From the NCBI RefSeq assembly GCF_951805225.1, contig NZ_OX638201.1, positions 3,534,001 through 3,598,000 of the forward strand: a stretch of DNA of 64,000 nt. The letters run 5' to 3'. This stretch comes from an uncultured Flavobacterium sp. (GTDB lineage Bacteria > Bacteroidota > Bacteroidia > Flavobacteriales > Flavobacteriaceae). Positions 42,348-51,778 of this stretch are shown here, one piece after another (position 1 is the first letter of the stretch; every line of letters starts with the position of its first letter). A program made the translations under genes and the position numbers. Under the pieces are notes generated by a model, which was not told the origin of the DNA, did not search any database, and worked only from the letters and a program-made list of their open reading frames with translations.

Positions 42348-42956
42348 CTAGAATTTATATCCTAGAGATAATGCAAAAACACTGTTTTTCGCATTAACAT
42401 TATCATCAAAGTCATCTCCAACTACATTAGACAAACCCAAAGTATAACGAAGTCCAGCTGATAAATTTTCAGTAAAATCGTATCCAGCTCCCAGATTCAA
42501 TCCTAAATCAATAGTTTTATAATTATCCTTAATATCTCCCTCTTCCGAGTGTCCTAAAATTGTTGCTTCACCTTTAGCACTAACTAAAAAACCAATTTGA
42601 GGACCAGCCTCCAAATTAAATTTCTCAGCTACATAATACTTTGCCATTACCGGAACATTAATATATCCTAACTTAGTATTTAATTCTGCTGGATAGACAT
42701 TATTATTATATTCAAAATTACCCTTTTCTTTTACTCCTTGAGCAGAATACAAAACCTCTGGTTGAATAGAAAATTTATCCGTAATTTTTATTTCTGCAAA
42801 AGCCCCTGCCTGAAATCCTACTTTAGAAGAAGCATTTTCAACATCACCGGTTTGTGTACTAAGAGAAACTGCACCTTTTATTCCAAATTTCACTTCTTGA
42901 GCATTTGTAAAAGCAAATGCCATAACTGCTACAGCAGTCATAATAATTTTTTTCAT
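42348..42956 (-). CDS. PorT-like outer-membrane beta-barrel protein (paralogue 1)
   Basis: 202 residues: signal peptide ending AFTNAQ, then an eight-stranded barrel (EVKFGIKGAVSLS, GFQAGAFAEIKITDKFSIQPEVLYSAQG, YINVPVMAKYYV, LEAGPQIGFLVSAK, LGLNLGAGYDFTENLSAGLRYTLGLS, VFALSLGYKF). It is an outer-membrane protein of the OMP_b-brl_2 type with no known ligand. First of three minus-strand relatives, each with its own promoter and similar leader. Confidence 0.88.
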   Translation of the reverse strand: MKKIIMTAVAVMAFAFTNAQEVKFGIKGAVSLSTQTGDVENASSKVGFQAGAFAEIKITDKFSIQPEVLYSAQGVKEKGNFEYNNNVYPAELNTKLGYINVPVMAKYYVAEKFNLEAGPQIGFLVSAKGEATILGHSEEGDIKDNYKTIDLGLNLGAGYDFTENLSAGLRYTLGLSNVVGDDFDDNVNAKNSVFALSLGYKF

Positions 42957-43100
42957 TCTTTTGTTTTTGGTTAATTAATGGCCAAATATAAAAATATACT
43001 TATTAAATAATTAATTGTATTTTAACAAATAAAGCAGTAATTAGAGCCATTTTCACACCAATATCTTTTTATTTATTCTCAATATTAAAATCATAGATAT

Positions 43101-43131
43101 AAAAAAACCTTCCCGATTAAGAGAAGGTTTT
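43101..43131 (-). terminator. Terminator of barrel gene 2
   Basis: AACCTTCCC-GATTAA-GAGAAGGTT, one base different from the hairpin at 42296, showing that gene and terminator were duplicated together. Confidence 0.85.
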
Positions 43132-43154
43132 CTAAATATTTTTTAAAATAGAAA

Positions 43155-43733
43155 TTAGAATTTATATCCTAATGTCAAAGCTAAAACACTATTTTTTGGG
43201 CTATCAAAATATTCATCTGCAGTATCAGTATTATAATCTGCAATATTTGATAAACCTACAGTATAACGAAGATTAACAGAAACATTATCAGTGAAGTTAT
43301 ATCCAGCTCCAAAATTAAATCCTGTATCTACAGATTTAAAACTGTCTTTAATATCATGACCATCTTGCTTAGCAGATACTAAAAATCCTAATTGTGGACC
43401 AGCTTCAACCGTGAATTGTTTTGTGATAAAAAATTTAGCCAAAACAGGAACATTTATGTAATTTAATTTATCATCGAAATCACCGAAAGAACCTCCATCA
43501 ATTTTAGCACCTTGAGTAGAGAACAAAACCTCCGGTTGAATAGCTAATCTTTCGATAACTTTAATTTCAGCGAAACCTCCAACTTGGAAACCTACTAAAG
43601 ATCCAGCATCCCAATAATTTCCTCCGGCAAAAGTTGTTAGGTTAAGACCTCCTTTTACTCCAAATCTAGTTTTTTGTGCATTAGCAAAGCCAAATACCAT
43701 TACTGCCATTGCAGCTAAAATAATTCTTTTCAT
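43155..43733 (-). CDS. PorT-like outer-membrane beta-barrel protein (paralogue 2)
   Basis: 192 residues from MKRIILAAMAVMVFGFANAQ; the longer frame to 43763 runs into the promoter and is rejected. Strands match paralogue 1 one by one (RFGVKGGLNLTTF, GFQVGGFAEIKVIERLAIQPEVLFSTQG, LNYINVPVLAKFFI, VEAGPQLGFLVSAK, SVLALTLGYKF). Its likely -7 TATATTTG (minus, 43761-43768) is set in a leader shared with paralogue 3. Confidence 0.88.
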   Translation of the reverse strand: MKRIILAAMAVMVFGFANAQKTRFGVKGGLNLTTFAGGNYWDAGSLVGFQVGGFAEIKVIERLAIQPEVLFSTQGAKIDGGSFGDFDDKLNYINVPVLAKFFITKQFTVEAGPQLGFLVSAKQDGHDIKDSFKSVDTGFNFGAGYNFTDNVSVNLRYTVGLSNIADYNTDTADEYFDSPKNSVLALTLGYKF

Positions 43734-43926
43734 TACAATTTGTTTAAGGGTTATAATAGTCAAATATAAAAATATACTTAATAAAAATTAATTTTTATTT
43801 TAACAAATATAGCAGTATCTAAAGCTTTCAACATATTTAACTAAAGCTAAACTGTTAGTTTTCAAAACATCACTGAAATTATTATAGAACTTCTGTATAT
43901 TTTAGATAAGGCTCAAAAATTATTTA

Positions 43927-44436
43927 TTAATCGAATTTATAATTGAATCCCAAGTTTACAGAAGAAATAGTTCCATTGTTCGAAATTCCTTTGTACGAAG
44001 TATATACTTCAATTTTTTTAGTCTGGAAACCAAATTTTGGCTGATATAAAAATCCTCCGTCTATATCGCCGTCAACATTAATAGCATAACCTAAATCTGC
44101 GCCAACAAAAAAATTATCTGCAATTGAATATTGTGCAGTTCCGGCAACTGGAACAAAGCTTTGATTAGTACTTCTAAGCATTTCATAAGCAACATTTCCA
44201 ATATAAGCAGTATAATCTTTACCTATATATGTTGTGTAACCTGTAGTTACTCCCGCGCTAAACTTATCAGCTACATTCCACAAATAAGAAACATCAGCAC
44301 CTAAGTTTACAGAAAACAAATCTGCACTATTTCCTAAAGGTAGACCAACATGTGCTCCAACTTTAAAATGTCCATCTTGCGCATTGACAAAACCAAATAC
44401 CATTACCGCGATTGCAGCCAAAATAATTCTTTTCAT
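43927..44436 (-). CDS. Outer-membrane beta-barrel protein (paralogue 3, diverged)
   Basis: 169 residues. The signal peptide (MKRIILAAIAVMVFGFVNAQ) is almost identical to that of paralogue 2, but the barrel is different (HFKVGAHVGLPLGNSADLFSVNLGADVSYLWNVADKFSAGVTTGYTTYIG, ending LGFNYKFD). The leader with TATATTTG at 44463-44470 (minus) is also shared. So the 5' control region and secretion signal were kept while the barrel changed, or they were acquired by recombination. Confidence 0.85.
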   Translation of the reverse strand: MKRIILAAIAVMVFGFVNAQDGHFKVGAHVGLPLGNSADLFSVNLGADVSYLWNVADKFSAGVTTGYTTYIGKDYTAYIGNVAYEMLRSTNQSFVPVAGTAQYSIADNFFVGADLGYAINVDGDIDGGFLYQPKFGFQTKKIEVYTSYKGISNNGTISSVNLGFNYKFD

Positions 44437-44894
44437 TACAATTGTTTAAGGGTTATTATAGTCAAATATAAAAATTTACTTAATAAAAAATGATCTTTAT
44501 TTTTTAAATAACAAAATGATAATGGATTACAAAATCTTATTAAAGAAAAATTCGCAAATGATTCTTAAACTTAAATAGGATACAAAATCAATATTTAAAC
44601 ATCGTTTTCAACTATTATATATCAAATAAAAAACAAATAAACATAATAATATACTTACCAAAATCAATTTCCATAAAACCTATTTTGAAATATTATTCGT
44701 ATTAAATACAAAATTTTTCTACTAAAACAAATCAATCACAACCTTCTTAAAAAGAGTGTTTTACTTAGCCTAAATCAAAAAACATGCGAAATTTAGTAAT
44801 TATTTAAACCAAAATATAAAACAATAAATTCCTAATTCTGTAGTTTTGACTAATAGATAACATTTAAAAAATACCAAATTTTAAAAAAATTTTT
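44437..44894. other. AT-rich divergent intergenic region
   Basis: About 460 bp between divergent barrel genes. It holds the minus-strand promoter of the 43927 gene (TATATTTG, 44463-44470) and a leader for the 44895 gene. Very AT-rich; no gene, hairpin or repeat stands out in 44520-44880. Confidence 0.5.
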
Positions 44895-45455
44895 ATGAAA
44901 AAAATAATTTTAGCAGCTGTATTGTTCATCGCAACATCAGCTACAATACAAGCACAATTAGTACAATTTGGAGTTAAAGCAGGGGTTAACTTTGCAAGTC
45001 AAACCGGAGATGCAGGTCTTCAAGGTGTTGCATTTGACAAAGAAGGTATCACTAGCTATCACGTAGGTGTTCTTGCAGAAATTAAATTATTAGAAAAATT
45101 CTCTATTCAACCAGAGCTATTATATTCTACTCAAGGAGCAACATACAAAAACGCGGTTGACGAATTTAAAAACGAATTAGGATACTTATCTATTCCAGTA
45201 ATGGCTAAGTTTTACTTAACAAAATCAGTGAGCTTAGAACTTGGACCACAAGCTTCATTTTTATTAAGTGAAAAAAATGATTTTGATGTAAAAGATGCTG
45301 AAACTTTCGAATTTGGTCTAAATGCAGGTTTAGGTCTTAAAATTACTAAGAACCTTTTTATTCAAGGTCGTTATGGTTTAGGATTAACAGAAGCATCTAA
45401 AAATGCAGATGTTAAAAATTCAACTTTCCAAATATCAGCTGGATTCTTGTTCTAA
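44895..45455 (+). CDS. PorT-like outer-membrane beta-barrel protein (paralogue 4)
   Basis: 186 residues on the opposite strand to its relatives: signal peptide ending TIQAQ, then VQFGVKAGVNFASQTGD, HVGVLAEIKLLEKFSIQPELLYSTQGA, LGYLSIPVMAKFYL, LELGPQASFLLSEK, FGLNAGLGLKITKNLFIQGRYGLGL, TFQISAGFLF. Same fold and strand order as paralogues 1 and 2. Confidence 0.88.
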   Translation: MKKIILAAVLFIATSATIQAQLVQFGVKAGVNFASQTGDAGLQGVAFDKEGITSYHVGVLAEIKLLEKFSIQPELLYSTQGATYKNAVDEFKNELGYLSIPVMAKFYLTKSVSLELGPQASFLLSEKNDFDVKDAETFEFGLNAGLGLKITKNLFIQGRYGLGLTEASKNADVKNSTFQISAGFLF

Positions 45456-45477
45456 AAATAATATCACATACTTTTCT

Positions 45478-45510
45478 AAAAACCGTTCTATTAATTAGAA
45501 CGGTTTTTTT
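45478..45510 (+). terminator. Terminator of barrel gene 4
   Basis: AAAAACCGTTCTA / TAGAACGGTTTTT with a 5-nt loop and T-run. Confidence 0.87.
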
Positions 45511-45584
45511 ATTTTTACACTTTAGTGAAATGTTTTCAATAAAATATAAAATGAATTCGCATCACTTATAATTAAAATCAAAAT

Positions 45585-45998
45585 ATGAAAATCTGCATTA
45601 TCAACGGCCCCAATTTGAATCTTTTAGGAAAAAGAGAACCAGAAGTTTACGGAAGTCAAACCTTTGAAGATTACTTTGAAACGTTGAAGCAAAAATTTCC
45701 TAACATTGAACTTTCTTATTACCAAAGCAATATTGAAGGTGAATTGATAGGAAAAATTCAGGAATGTGGTTTTACTTTTGACGGTATTATTCTAAATGCC
45801 GGCGCCTACACACATACTTCTATAGGTTTAGGCGATGCTATAAAAGCGGTTACAACTCCGGTTATCGAAGTTCATATTTCGAATACTTATGCACGCGAAA
45901 GCTTCAGACATCAATCGTATTTGTCTGGAAATGCAAAAGGTGTTATACTTGGTTTTGGTTTAAAAAGTTATGATTTAGCAATTCAATCTTTCTTGTAA
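45585..45998 (+). CDS. aroQ: Type II 3-dehydroquinate dehydratase
   Basis: 137 residues with all family marks: INGPNLNLLGKREPEVYGSQT (catalytic Tyr region), YYQSNIEGELIGKIQE, ILNAGAYTHTSIGLGDAI, VEVHISNTYARESFRHQSYLS (catalytic His) and GLKSYDLAI. It removes water from 3-dehydroquinate in the shikimate pathway, as a cytoplasmic dodecamer. Confidence 0.96.
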   Translation: MKICIINGPNLNLLGKREPEVYGSQTFEDYFETLKQKFPNIELSYYQSNIEGELIGKIQECGFTFDGIILNAGAYTHTSIGLGDAIKAVTTPVIEVHISNTYARESFRHQSYLSGNAKGVILGFGLKSYDLAIQSFL

Positions 45999-46068
45999 GT
46001 CTTTTTTTAACAAATTTTTAATAAGCTCATTTTTAACTTATTCTATTTTTGTTAGAGAAACCACTTCC

Positions 46069-48558
46069 ATGAAAAACTTTATTTTATCAGCCTTTTTATT
46101 TTTTTCGATTTCAAACTTTGCACAGATCAAAGGAACAATAACCGACGATAAAGGAAATCCATTGCCTTTTGTTTCGGTTTTTGAAGAAAACACCTATACC
46201 GGAACAACTTCTAACGAACAGGGAAAATACCAACTGAACGTAAAAGAGATTGGTAAAAACAAAATAGTTTTTCAATACCTGGGTTTTAAAACTCAAAAAT
46301 CAACCGTTTCAGCAGATTCAAAAACAGTTACATTAAACATTGTAATGCAGGAAGAAAGTTTTGCATTGAATGAAGTCGTTATTGATCCCAAAAACAATCC
46401 TGCAAATGCAATTATAAAAAGCGCAATTGCGAACAAAAAAGACAATTCTGAAAAAACGGCACGATACACCGCTGATTTTTATTCGAAAGGAATGTTCAAA
46501 ATAAAAGATCTTCCAAAGAAAATAATGGGCATGAAAGTCGATATCGGCGATGATATGGCTTCAAATTTAGATTCAACCGGAACAGGTATTTTATATTTAT
46601 CAGAAACAATTTCTAAGATATCTTTTGAAAAACCCGGAAAACTAAAAGAGAAAATCATTGCTTCTAAAATTTCAGGAAACAATAAAGGATTCAGTTATAA
46701 TACTGCCACTTTATCTACTTATGATTTCTATGACAATACATTAGAATTCAACATCAACCTTATCTCTCCTATCGCTGATAATGCTTTCAATTACTACAAA
46801 TACAAACTTGAAGGAACTTTTTTTGACGATAATAATCAGCAGATTTATAAAATAAAAGTAACACCAAAGCGTGACAAAGAACCAGTTTTTGAAGGTTACA
46901 TTTATATTGTTGATGATAGTTTTGCAATTTATGCCGTCGATTTAGACATAAAAGGTTACAGAATGAAAAATGAATTTACTGAAGCAATGAATCTAAAACA
47001 GAGCTTTAGTTATAATGTCAAAAACAAAATCTGGTCAAAAAACGCCCAAACTCTTTCTTTTAATGCCGGCGCTTTTGGTGTAAAGTTCTCTGGAAAATTC
47101 AATTATGTTTATTCGAATTATGAATTTCCGGCTTCTTTCGAAAAGAAAACTTTTGGAAATGAAATTGTAGCTTTTGAAGCTGACGCAAACAAAAAAGACG
47201 ATGCTTTTTGGAATCAAATACGTCCGATTCCTTTGACAATAGAGGAAAGCAATGATTATACTAAAAAAGACAGTTTACAAACTATTAGAAAATCTCAGAA
47301 ATACACTGATTCAATAGATTCCAAAAACAATAAATTTAAAGTTACGGACATCATAATGGGTTATGATTATAAAAATACTTTTAAGAAACACTCTTTTGAA
47401 TATAAAGGTTTATTGAATCTTTCGTCTTTAAGTTTTAATACAGTTCAGGGTTTTAATCTCGATTCTGGTTTTTCATTTAAAAAATGGAATGAAGAAAAAG
47501 GAACTTCTACTTCTATAAGTACAACTTTTAATTACGGTTTCTCTGATGAACGTTTTCGTGTTACTGGCGAAATCAGTCACAAATTCAACAATATAAATTA
47601 TGCTACAATTTGGGCGTCAGGCGGAACAAAAGTCGCTCAATTTAATAGTGCTCAACCAATAAGTAACTTTGTCAATTCTATAAGTTCATTGTTTTTCAAA
47701 GACAATTATATGAAGCTTTATAATTTAGAATTTGCTCAGGTCAACTATTCGCAAGATGTTGCAAACGGAGTAAATTTGAATGCAAAAGTTGGTTATGAAC
47801 AACGAAAACCACTTTTTAATACTACGGATTATTCGTTCTTTAAAAGAGACGATATATATTCTTCAAACAATCCGTTGGCTCCAAATGACTTTGTAACGCC
47901 GGCTTTTGATCCGCATCATTTGTTTAAAGCAGCTTTATCGGCGCGAATTAATTTTGGAAATAAATATATTTCTCGTCCTGACGGAAGATATAATTTTAAA
48001 AATGATAAATATCCAACGGTCTTTTTAGCTTTTGAAAAAACTTTTGCAGCCAGTGAAAAAAAGTATGAATTCGAAAGAATTGGCGCTTCTGTTCAGTATG
48101 ATTTATCGTTAGGAAATAAAGGAATCCTTGGAATGAATTTTAGAGGTGGAAAATTCTTTAACGCCGAAAACATTTCTTTCATAGATTACAGACATTTCAA
48201 CGGAAACCAAACTCATATTGGAACAACTGATCGTTATCTGAACGTTTTTAACCTAATGCCATATTACGCCAACAGTACAAACGACAGTTATTTTGAAATG
48301 CATTTAGAGCACAATGACACGGGATTTATTATGAATAAAATTCCGTTGTTGAATCTCTTAAAATCTACTATGAATCTAGGATTTCATTCCCTTGCGATTC
48401 CGGACAGAAAACCATATTCTGAATTTACTGTTGGTTTGGATAATCTGGGTTTTGGAAAATTCAAATTCTTCAGAGTTGATTACGTTCATTCTTATCAAGG
48501 CGGAATTCAGCAAAATGGCGTTGTGTTTGGCTTGAAGATTTTGAATGTGTTAGATTAG
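46069..48558 (+). CDS. DUF5686 outer-membrane protein with carboxypeptidase-like N-terminal domain
   Basis: 829 residues. Signal peptide (ending SNFAQ), then a carboxypeptidase-regulatory-like fold (about 20-105, IKGTITDDKGNPLPFVSVFEENTYTGTTSNEQGKY). The long DUF5686 region follows and ends in many barrel-like amphipathic strands, closing with VFGLKILNVLD. It is an envelope protein, probably in the outer membrane, with no TonB plug. Its function is unknown; relatives are widespread in Bacteroidota. Confidence 0.88.
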   Translation: MKNFILSAFLFFSISNFAQIKGTITDDKGNPLPFVSVFEENTYTGTTSNEQGKYQLNVKEIGKNKIVFQYLGFKTQKSTVSADSKTVTLNIVMQEESFALNEVVIDPKNNPANAIIKSAIANKKDNSEKTARYTADFYSKGMFKIKDLPKKIMGMKVDIGDDMASNLDSTGTGILYLSETISKISFEKPGKLKEKIIASKISGNNKGFSYNTATLSTYDFYDNTLEFNINLISPIADNAFNYYKYKLEGTFFDDNNQQIYKIKVTPKRDKEPVFEGYIYIVDDSFAIYAVDLDIKGYRMKNEFTEAMNLKQSFSYNVKNKIWSKNAQTLSFNAGAFGVKFSGKFNYVYSNYEFPASFEKKTFGNEIVAFEADANKKDDAFWNQIRPIPLTIEESNDYTKKDSLQTIRKSQKYTDSIDSKNNKFKVTDIIMGYDYKNTFKKHSFEYKGLLNLSSLSFNTVQGFNLDSGFSFKKWNEEKGTSTSISTTFNYGFSDERFRVTGEISHKFNNINYATIWASGGTKVAQFNSAQPISNFVNSISSLFFKDNYMKLYNLEFAQVNYSQDVANGVNLNAKVGYEQRKPLFNTTDYSFFKRDDIYSSNNPLAPNDFVTPAFDPHHLFKAALSARINFGNKYISRPDGRYNFKNDKYPTVFLAFEKTFAASEKKYEFERIGASVQYDLSLGNKGILGMNFRGGKFFNAENISFIDYRHFNGNQTHIGTTDRYLNVFNLMPYYANSTNDSYFEMHLEHNDTGFIMNKIPLLNLLKSTMNLGFHSLAIPDRKPYSEFTVGLDNLGFGKFKFFRVDYVHSYQGGIQQNGVVFGLKILNVLD

Positions 48559-48562
48559 GGAC

Positions 48563-48591
48563 AAAGGTTCAGAGGTACAAAGGCTCAAAGG
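48563..48591. repeat. 8-nt phased array 2 (AAAGGnnn)
   Basis: AAAGG, AGAGG, AAAGG, AAAGG at 48563, 48571, 48579 and 48587, exactly 8 nt apart, directly after the DUF5686 stop codon. Confidence 0.7.
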
Positions 48592-48643
48592 CGAATGCTT
48601 TGAGAAGTTCTTCGCTTTGCTCGAACTACAATTATATCCAATA

Positions 48644-48682
48644 AAAAATCCGTTTACTCTTTTAAAGAATAAACGGATTTTA
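48644..48682. terminator. Terminator hairpin
   Basis: AAAATCCGTTTA and TAAACGGATTTT with an inner CTCTTTTAAAGAA loop, between the convergent DUF5686 and CDF genes. Confidence 0.78.
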
Positions 48683-48706
48683 ATTTTTATCGTTGCTAAA
48701 GAAAGC

Positions 48707-48743
48707 CTTAGTCCCTAAGAACCTTAGCAACTTAGAACCTCTC
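48707..48743. repeat. 8-nt phased array 3 (CTTAGnnn)
   Basis: CTTAG, CTAAG, CTTAG, CTTAG at 48707, 48715, 48723 and 48731, ending at the stop codon of the CDF transporter gene. Confidence 0.75.
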
Positions 48744-48744
48744 C

Positions 48745-49620
48745 TCAGTGATAATCATCTGGCTCGATATGAATCAGGACATTTCCTAATTGAGGTATTT
48801 TTTCTTTTAATTTATCCTGAAGTTTATGAGACAAATCGTGTCCTTCTTTTACAGATATTTCGGCTGAAACTATGGCGTGAAGATCAACATGGTATTTCAT
48901 TCCTGCTTTACGAATAAAACATTTCTCAGTTCCCAGAATACCTTCAACTGTCAAGGCAACTACTCTAATTTCTTCGACTAAATCATCATTTAAATTCTCA
49001 TCCATGATTTCGCCAAGCGCAGGTCTGAATATTTTATAGCTATTGTATAAGATAAAAAAAGCAGCAAAAAGCGCCGCCCAATCATCTGCAGATTCATAAC
49101 CTTTGCCCATAATCAGCGCGATCGAAATTCCAATAAATGCTGCTACAGAAGTAATTGCATCACTACGATGGTGCCAGGCATCAGCGGCAAGAGAAGAACT
49201 ATTAGTTTCTCTGCTACGTTTCATTACCAAACGATACGAATACTCTTTCCAGACAATTATTGCTCCTAAAACATATAAAGTCCAGGATTTTGGCAAATCG
49301 TGTGAACTCTGAATATTTGCAATACTTTCGTAACCAATAATCGTTGCCGAAGTGATTAAAAAACCAACAACCAAAAAGGTTATTAAAGGTTCTGCACGAC
49401 CGTGACCATAAGGATGGTTTTCATCGGGTGGTTTATTAGAATATTTGATTCCGAATAAAACTAAACAAGACGAAAATATATCCGCTGTTGATTCTATTGC
49501 ATCTGCAATTAAGGCGTATGAATTGCCAAAAAAACCTGCCAGACCTTTTATAAAGGCCAAGCAGGTGTTTCCAACTATACTGAATATAGTAGCTTTTACA
49601 GCTTTTTGTTCGTCTGTCAT
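48745..49620 (-). CDS. Cation diffusion facilitator transporter
   Basis: 291 residues with six membrane helices. The transport site is made of ALIADAIESTADIFSS in helix 2 (DxxxD) and ADAWHHRSDA in helix 5 (HxxxD). DENHPYGHGRAEPL is the CDF signature loop. The C-terminal cytoplasmic domain (about 210-291) is ferredoxin-like, with KYHVDLHAIV and SVKEGHDLSHKL. It exports a divalent metal (Zn, Fe or Mn) against protons; helix 2 has Asp where Zn transporters often have His. It lies 13 bp downstream of murA on the same strand. Confidence 0.92.
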   Translation of the reverse strand: MTDEQKAVKATIFSIVGNTCLAFIKGLAGFFGNSYALIADAIESTADIFSSCLVLFGIKYSNKPPDENHPYGHGRAEPLITFLVVGFLITSATIIGYESIANIQSSHDLPKSWTLYVLGAIIVWKEYSYRLVMKRSRETNSSSLAADAWHHRSDAITSVAAFIGISIALIMGKGYESADDWAALFAAFFILYNSYKIFRPALGEIMDENLNDDLVEEIRVVALTVEGILGTEKCFIRKAGMKYHVDLHAIVSAEISVKEGHDLSHKLQDKLKEKIPQLGNVLIHIEPDDYH

Positions 49621-49633
49621 TTGCGAATTTTAT

Positions 49634-50947
49634 TTACGCTCTCACGATTTTTGCACCAATTGCTCTTAAACGTTCGTCGATACGCTCGTATCCACGGTCA
49701 ATTTGTTCTATATTTTGAATTGTACTTGTTCCTTTTGCTGAAAGTGCTGCAATTAATAATGAGATACCAGCGCGAATATCCGGAGATGACATTGTTGTTG
49801 CTTTTAGTTGAGATTCGAAATTATGTCCCATAACCACAGCTCGGTGCGGATCACATAACATAATTTTTGCTCCCATATCAATTAATTTATCTACGAAAAA
49901 CAAACGGCTTTCGAACATTTTTTGGTGAATCAAAACATCGCCTTTTGCTTGTGTTGCCACAACCAAAACGATACTCAATAAGTCAGGTGTAAAACCTGGC
50001 CATGGTGCATCTGCAATTGTTAAGATAGAACCGTCAATATCCGTTTTTACTTCGTATCCGTCTTTGTGAGCAGGAATGTAAATATCATCTCCATGCTTTT
50101 CGATTGTAATACCTAATTTTCTAAATGTATTTGGAATCAAACCTAAGTTTTCCCAGCTTACATTTTTGATCGTGATTTCGCTTTTTGTCATAGCTGCAAG
50201 ACCAATCCAAGAACCAATTTCAATCATATCAGGAAGAATTCTGTGCTCGCAACCTCCAAGGCTTTCAACACCTTCGATAGTCAATAAGTTTGAACCAACT
50301 CCGGTAATTTTAGCTCCCATAGAGTTCAACATTTTACACAATTGTTGCAAGTATGGCTCGCAAGCTGCATTGTAAACTGTTGTTGTTCCTTTTGCCAAAA
50401 CTGCAGCCATAACGATGTTTGCTGTTCCGGTAACTGATGCTTCATCAAGCAACATATCTGTTCCTGTAAGTCCGCCTTCAGGAGATTCTACTCCGTAAAA
50501 GTGATCTTCTCTATTGTATCTGAATTTTGCTCCAAGGTTAATAAAACCTTCAAAGTGTGTGTCTAATCTACGACGCCCAATTTTGTCTCCTCCCGGTTTT
50601 GGAATATATCCTTTTCCGAAACGTGCCAATAATGGTCCAACAATCATAATAGAACCACGAAGCGCTCCACCTTCTTTTTTGAAAGCTTCTGTTTCTAAAT
50701 ATCCAACATTAACTTCATCTGCCTGAAACGTAATCGAACCCGGTTCATTGCGTTGAATTTTAACTCCTAAATTACCCAACAATGTGATTAATTTATTGAT
50801 GTCAATAATATCGGGAATATTATTAATTTTCACTTTATCCCCCGTTAGAAGCACGGCGCATAAAATTTGTAACGCCTCATTTTTTGCTCCTTGCGGAGTG
50901 ATTTCTCCTTTTAAAGGAGTTCCTCCTTCGATTTTAAAAATTCCCAT
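49634..50947 (-). CDS. murA: UDP-N-acetylglucosamine 1-carboxyvinyltransferase, Asp in place of the active-site Cys
   Basis: 437 residues: KNEALQILCAVLLTG near the start, LRGSIMIVGPLLARFGKG, then PKPGGDKIGRRRLDTHFEGF. In E. coli MurA the residue after PGG is Cys115, which releases product and is the target of fosfomycin; here it is Asp121 (codon at 50585-50587). Enzymes with this change are active and resist fosfomycin (Mycobacterium, Chlamydia). It catalyses the first committed step of peptidoglycan synthesis. Upstream lie the DUF4290 gene and an 8-nt phased array. Confidence 0.96.
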   Translation of the reverse strand: MGIFKIEGGTPLKGEITPQGAKNEALQILCAVLLTGDKVKINNIPDIIDINKLITLLGNLGVKIQRNEPGSITFQADEVNVGYLETEAFKKEGGALRGSIMIVGPLLARFGKGYIPKPGGDKIGRRRLDTHFEGFINLGAKFRYNREDHFYGVESPEGGLTGTDMLLDEASVTGTANIVMAAVLAKGTTTVYNAACEPYLQQLCKMLNSMGAKITGVGSNLLTIEGVESLGGCEHRILPDMIEIGSWIGLAAMTKSEITIKNVSWENLGLIPNTFRKLGITIEKHGDDIYIPAHKDGYEVKTDIDGSILTIADAPWPGFTPDLLSIVLVVATQAKGDVLIHQKMFESRLFFVDKLIDMGAKIMLCDPHRAVVMGHNFESQLKATTMSSPDIRAGISLLIAALSAKGTSTIQNIEQIDRGYERIDERLRAIGAKIVRA

Positions 50948-50975
50948 AGATCTCTTTTAGGTTCTTTCAAAGTTT

Positions 50976-51045
50976 CTAAGTTTCTGAGACTCTAAGATTC
51001 TAAGCAAAAAAACTTAGCAACTTAGAAGCTTAGCACCTTAGCTCC
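50976..51045. repeat. 8-nt phased array 4, arranged as a palindrome
   Basis: CTAAG or CTGAG at 50976, 50984, 50992 and 51000, then CAAAAAAA, then CTTAG at 51013, 51021, 51029 and 51037. The two halves are reverse complements, so the array can fold into one long hairpin. It lies between the DUF4290 and murA genes. Confidence 0.8.
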
Positions 51046-51052
51046 TTTTTTT

Positions 51053-51775
51053 TTATTTCTGATTATTATTTTTTACAAAAGGTTTTTTTCCGCCTTTATT
51101 GTTGTTATTTTTATTGCTTTGAATCTTTGGTTGTCCCGGAGGCGTGATTTTGTTTGACATACGCTTATTGGTACGCATTAAATCAGTTGTATTTAAAAGC
51201 TCTTCTGTGCTTTGCAACAAATTGATTTTTCCTCCTGACAATTCATATAAATGTTCAAAAATAACATCGTCTTTTACCGTGTCTTTATTCCAGCTTAAAT
51301 ATGATTTTTTCATATGATTGGCGATTACCAATACCAATGCATTTTTCATTTCGCCTTCCTCCCATTTATTGGCAACATCAATCATATATTTGATATTATT
51401 ACCATAAAATCTGTATTTTGGGAAGTTTTGCGGATATTGTAATACATCTGGTTTTAACTGCAATACATCACGAGACGGAATTGGATACGGAGATTCTACA
51501 TCTAATTTAAAATCAGACATAATAAAAAGCTGATCCCATAATTTGTGTTGAAAATCCGGCACATCACGCAAATGAGGATTCAAACTTCCCATAACCTGAA
51601 TGATATATTTCGCAGCTTTGTTGCGCGTTTCAGCATCTTCGATATGAGTAGCCTGATCGATCAGTTTTTGCAAATGACGACCATATTCTGGAATGATTAA
51701 ACGTTGTCTTTCAGAATTATATTCTAAATTAAAAACAACATCATTCGCGACTTCTTTTTTATATTTTTCGTTCAT
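51053..51775 (-). CDS. DUF4290 protein
   Basis: 240 residues. The family region is LEYNSERQRLIIPEYGRHLQKLIDQA, VMGSLNPHLRDVPDFQHKLWDQLFIMSDF and NNIKYMIDVANKWEEGEMKNALVLVIANHMKKSYLSWN. A disordered basic tail (NKNNNNKGGKKPFVKNNN) suggests nucleic-acid or ribosome contact. Function unknown; the gene is conserved next to murA in Flavobacteria as far as I know. It lies 3 bp after the DUF493 gene. Confidence 0.88.
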   Translation of the reverse strand: MNEKYKKEVANDVVFNLEYNSERQRLIIPEYGRHLQKLIDQATHIEDAETRNKAAKYIIQVMGSLNPHLRDVPDFQHKLWDQLFIMSDFKLDVESPYPIPSRDVLQLKPDVLQYPQNFPKYRFYGNNIKYMIDVANKWEEGEMKNALVLVIANHMKKSYLSWNKDTVKDDVIFEHLYELSGGKINLLQSTEELLNTTDLMRTNKRMSNKITPPGQPKIQSNKNNNNKGGKKPFVKNNNQK

Positions 51776-51778
51776 AAG

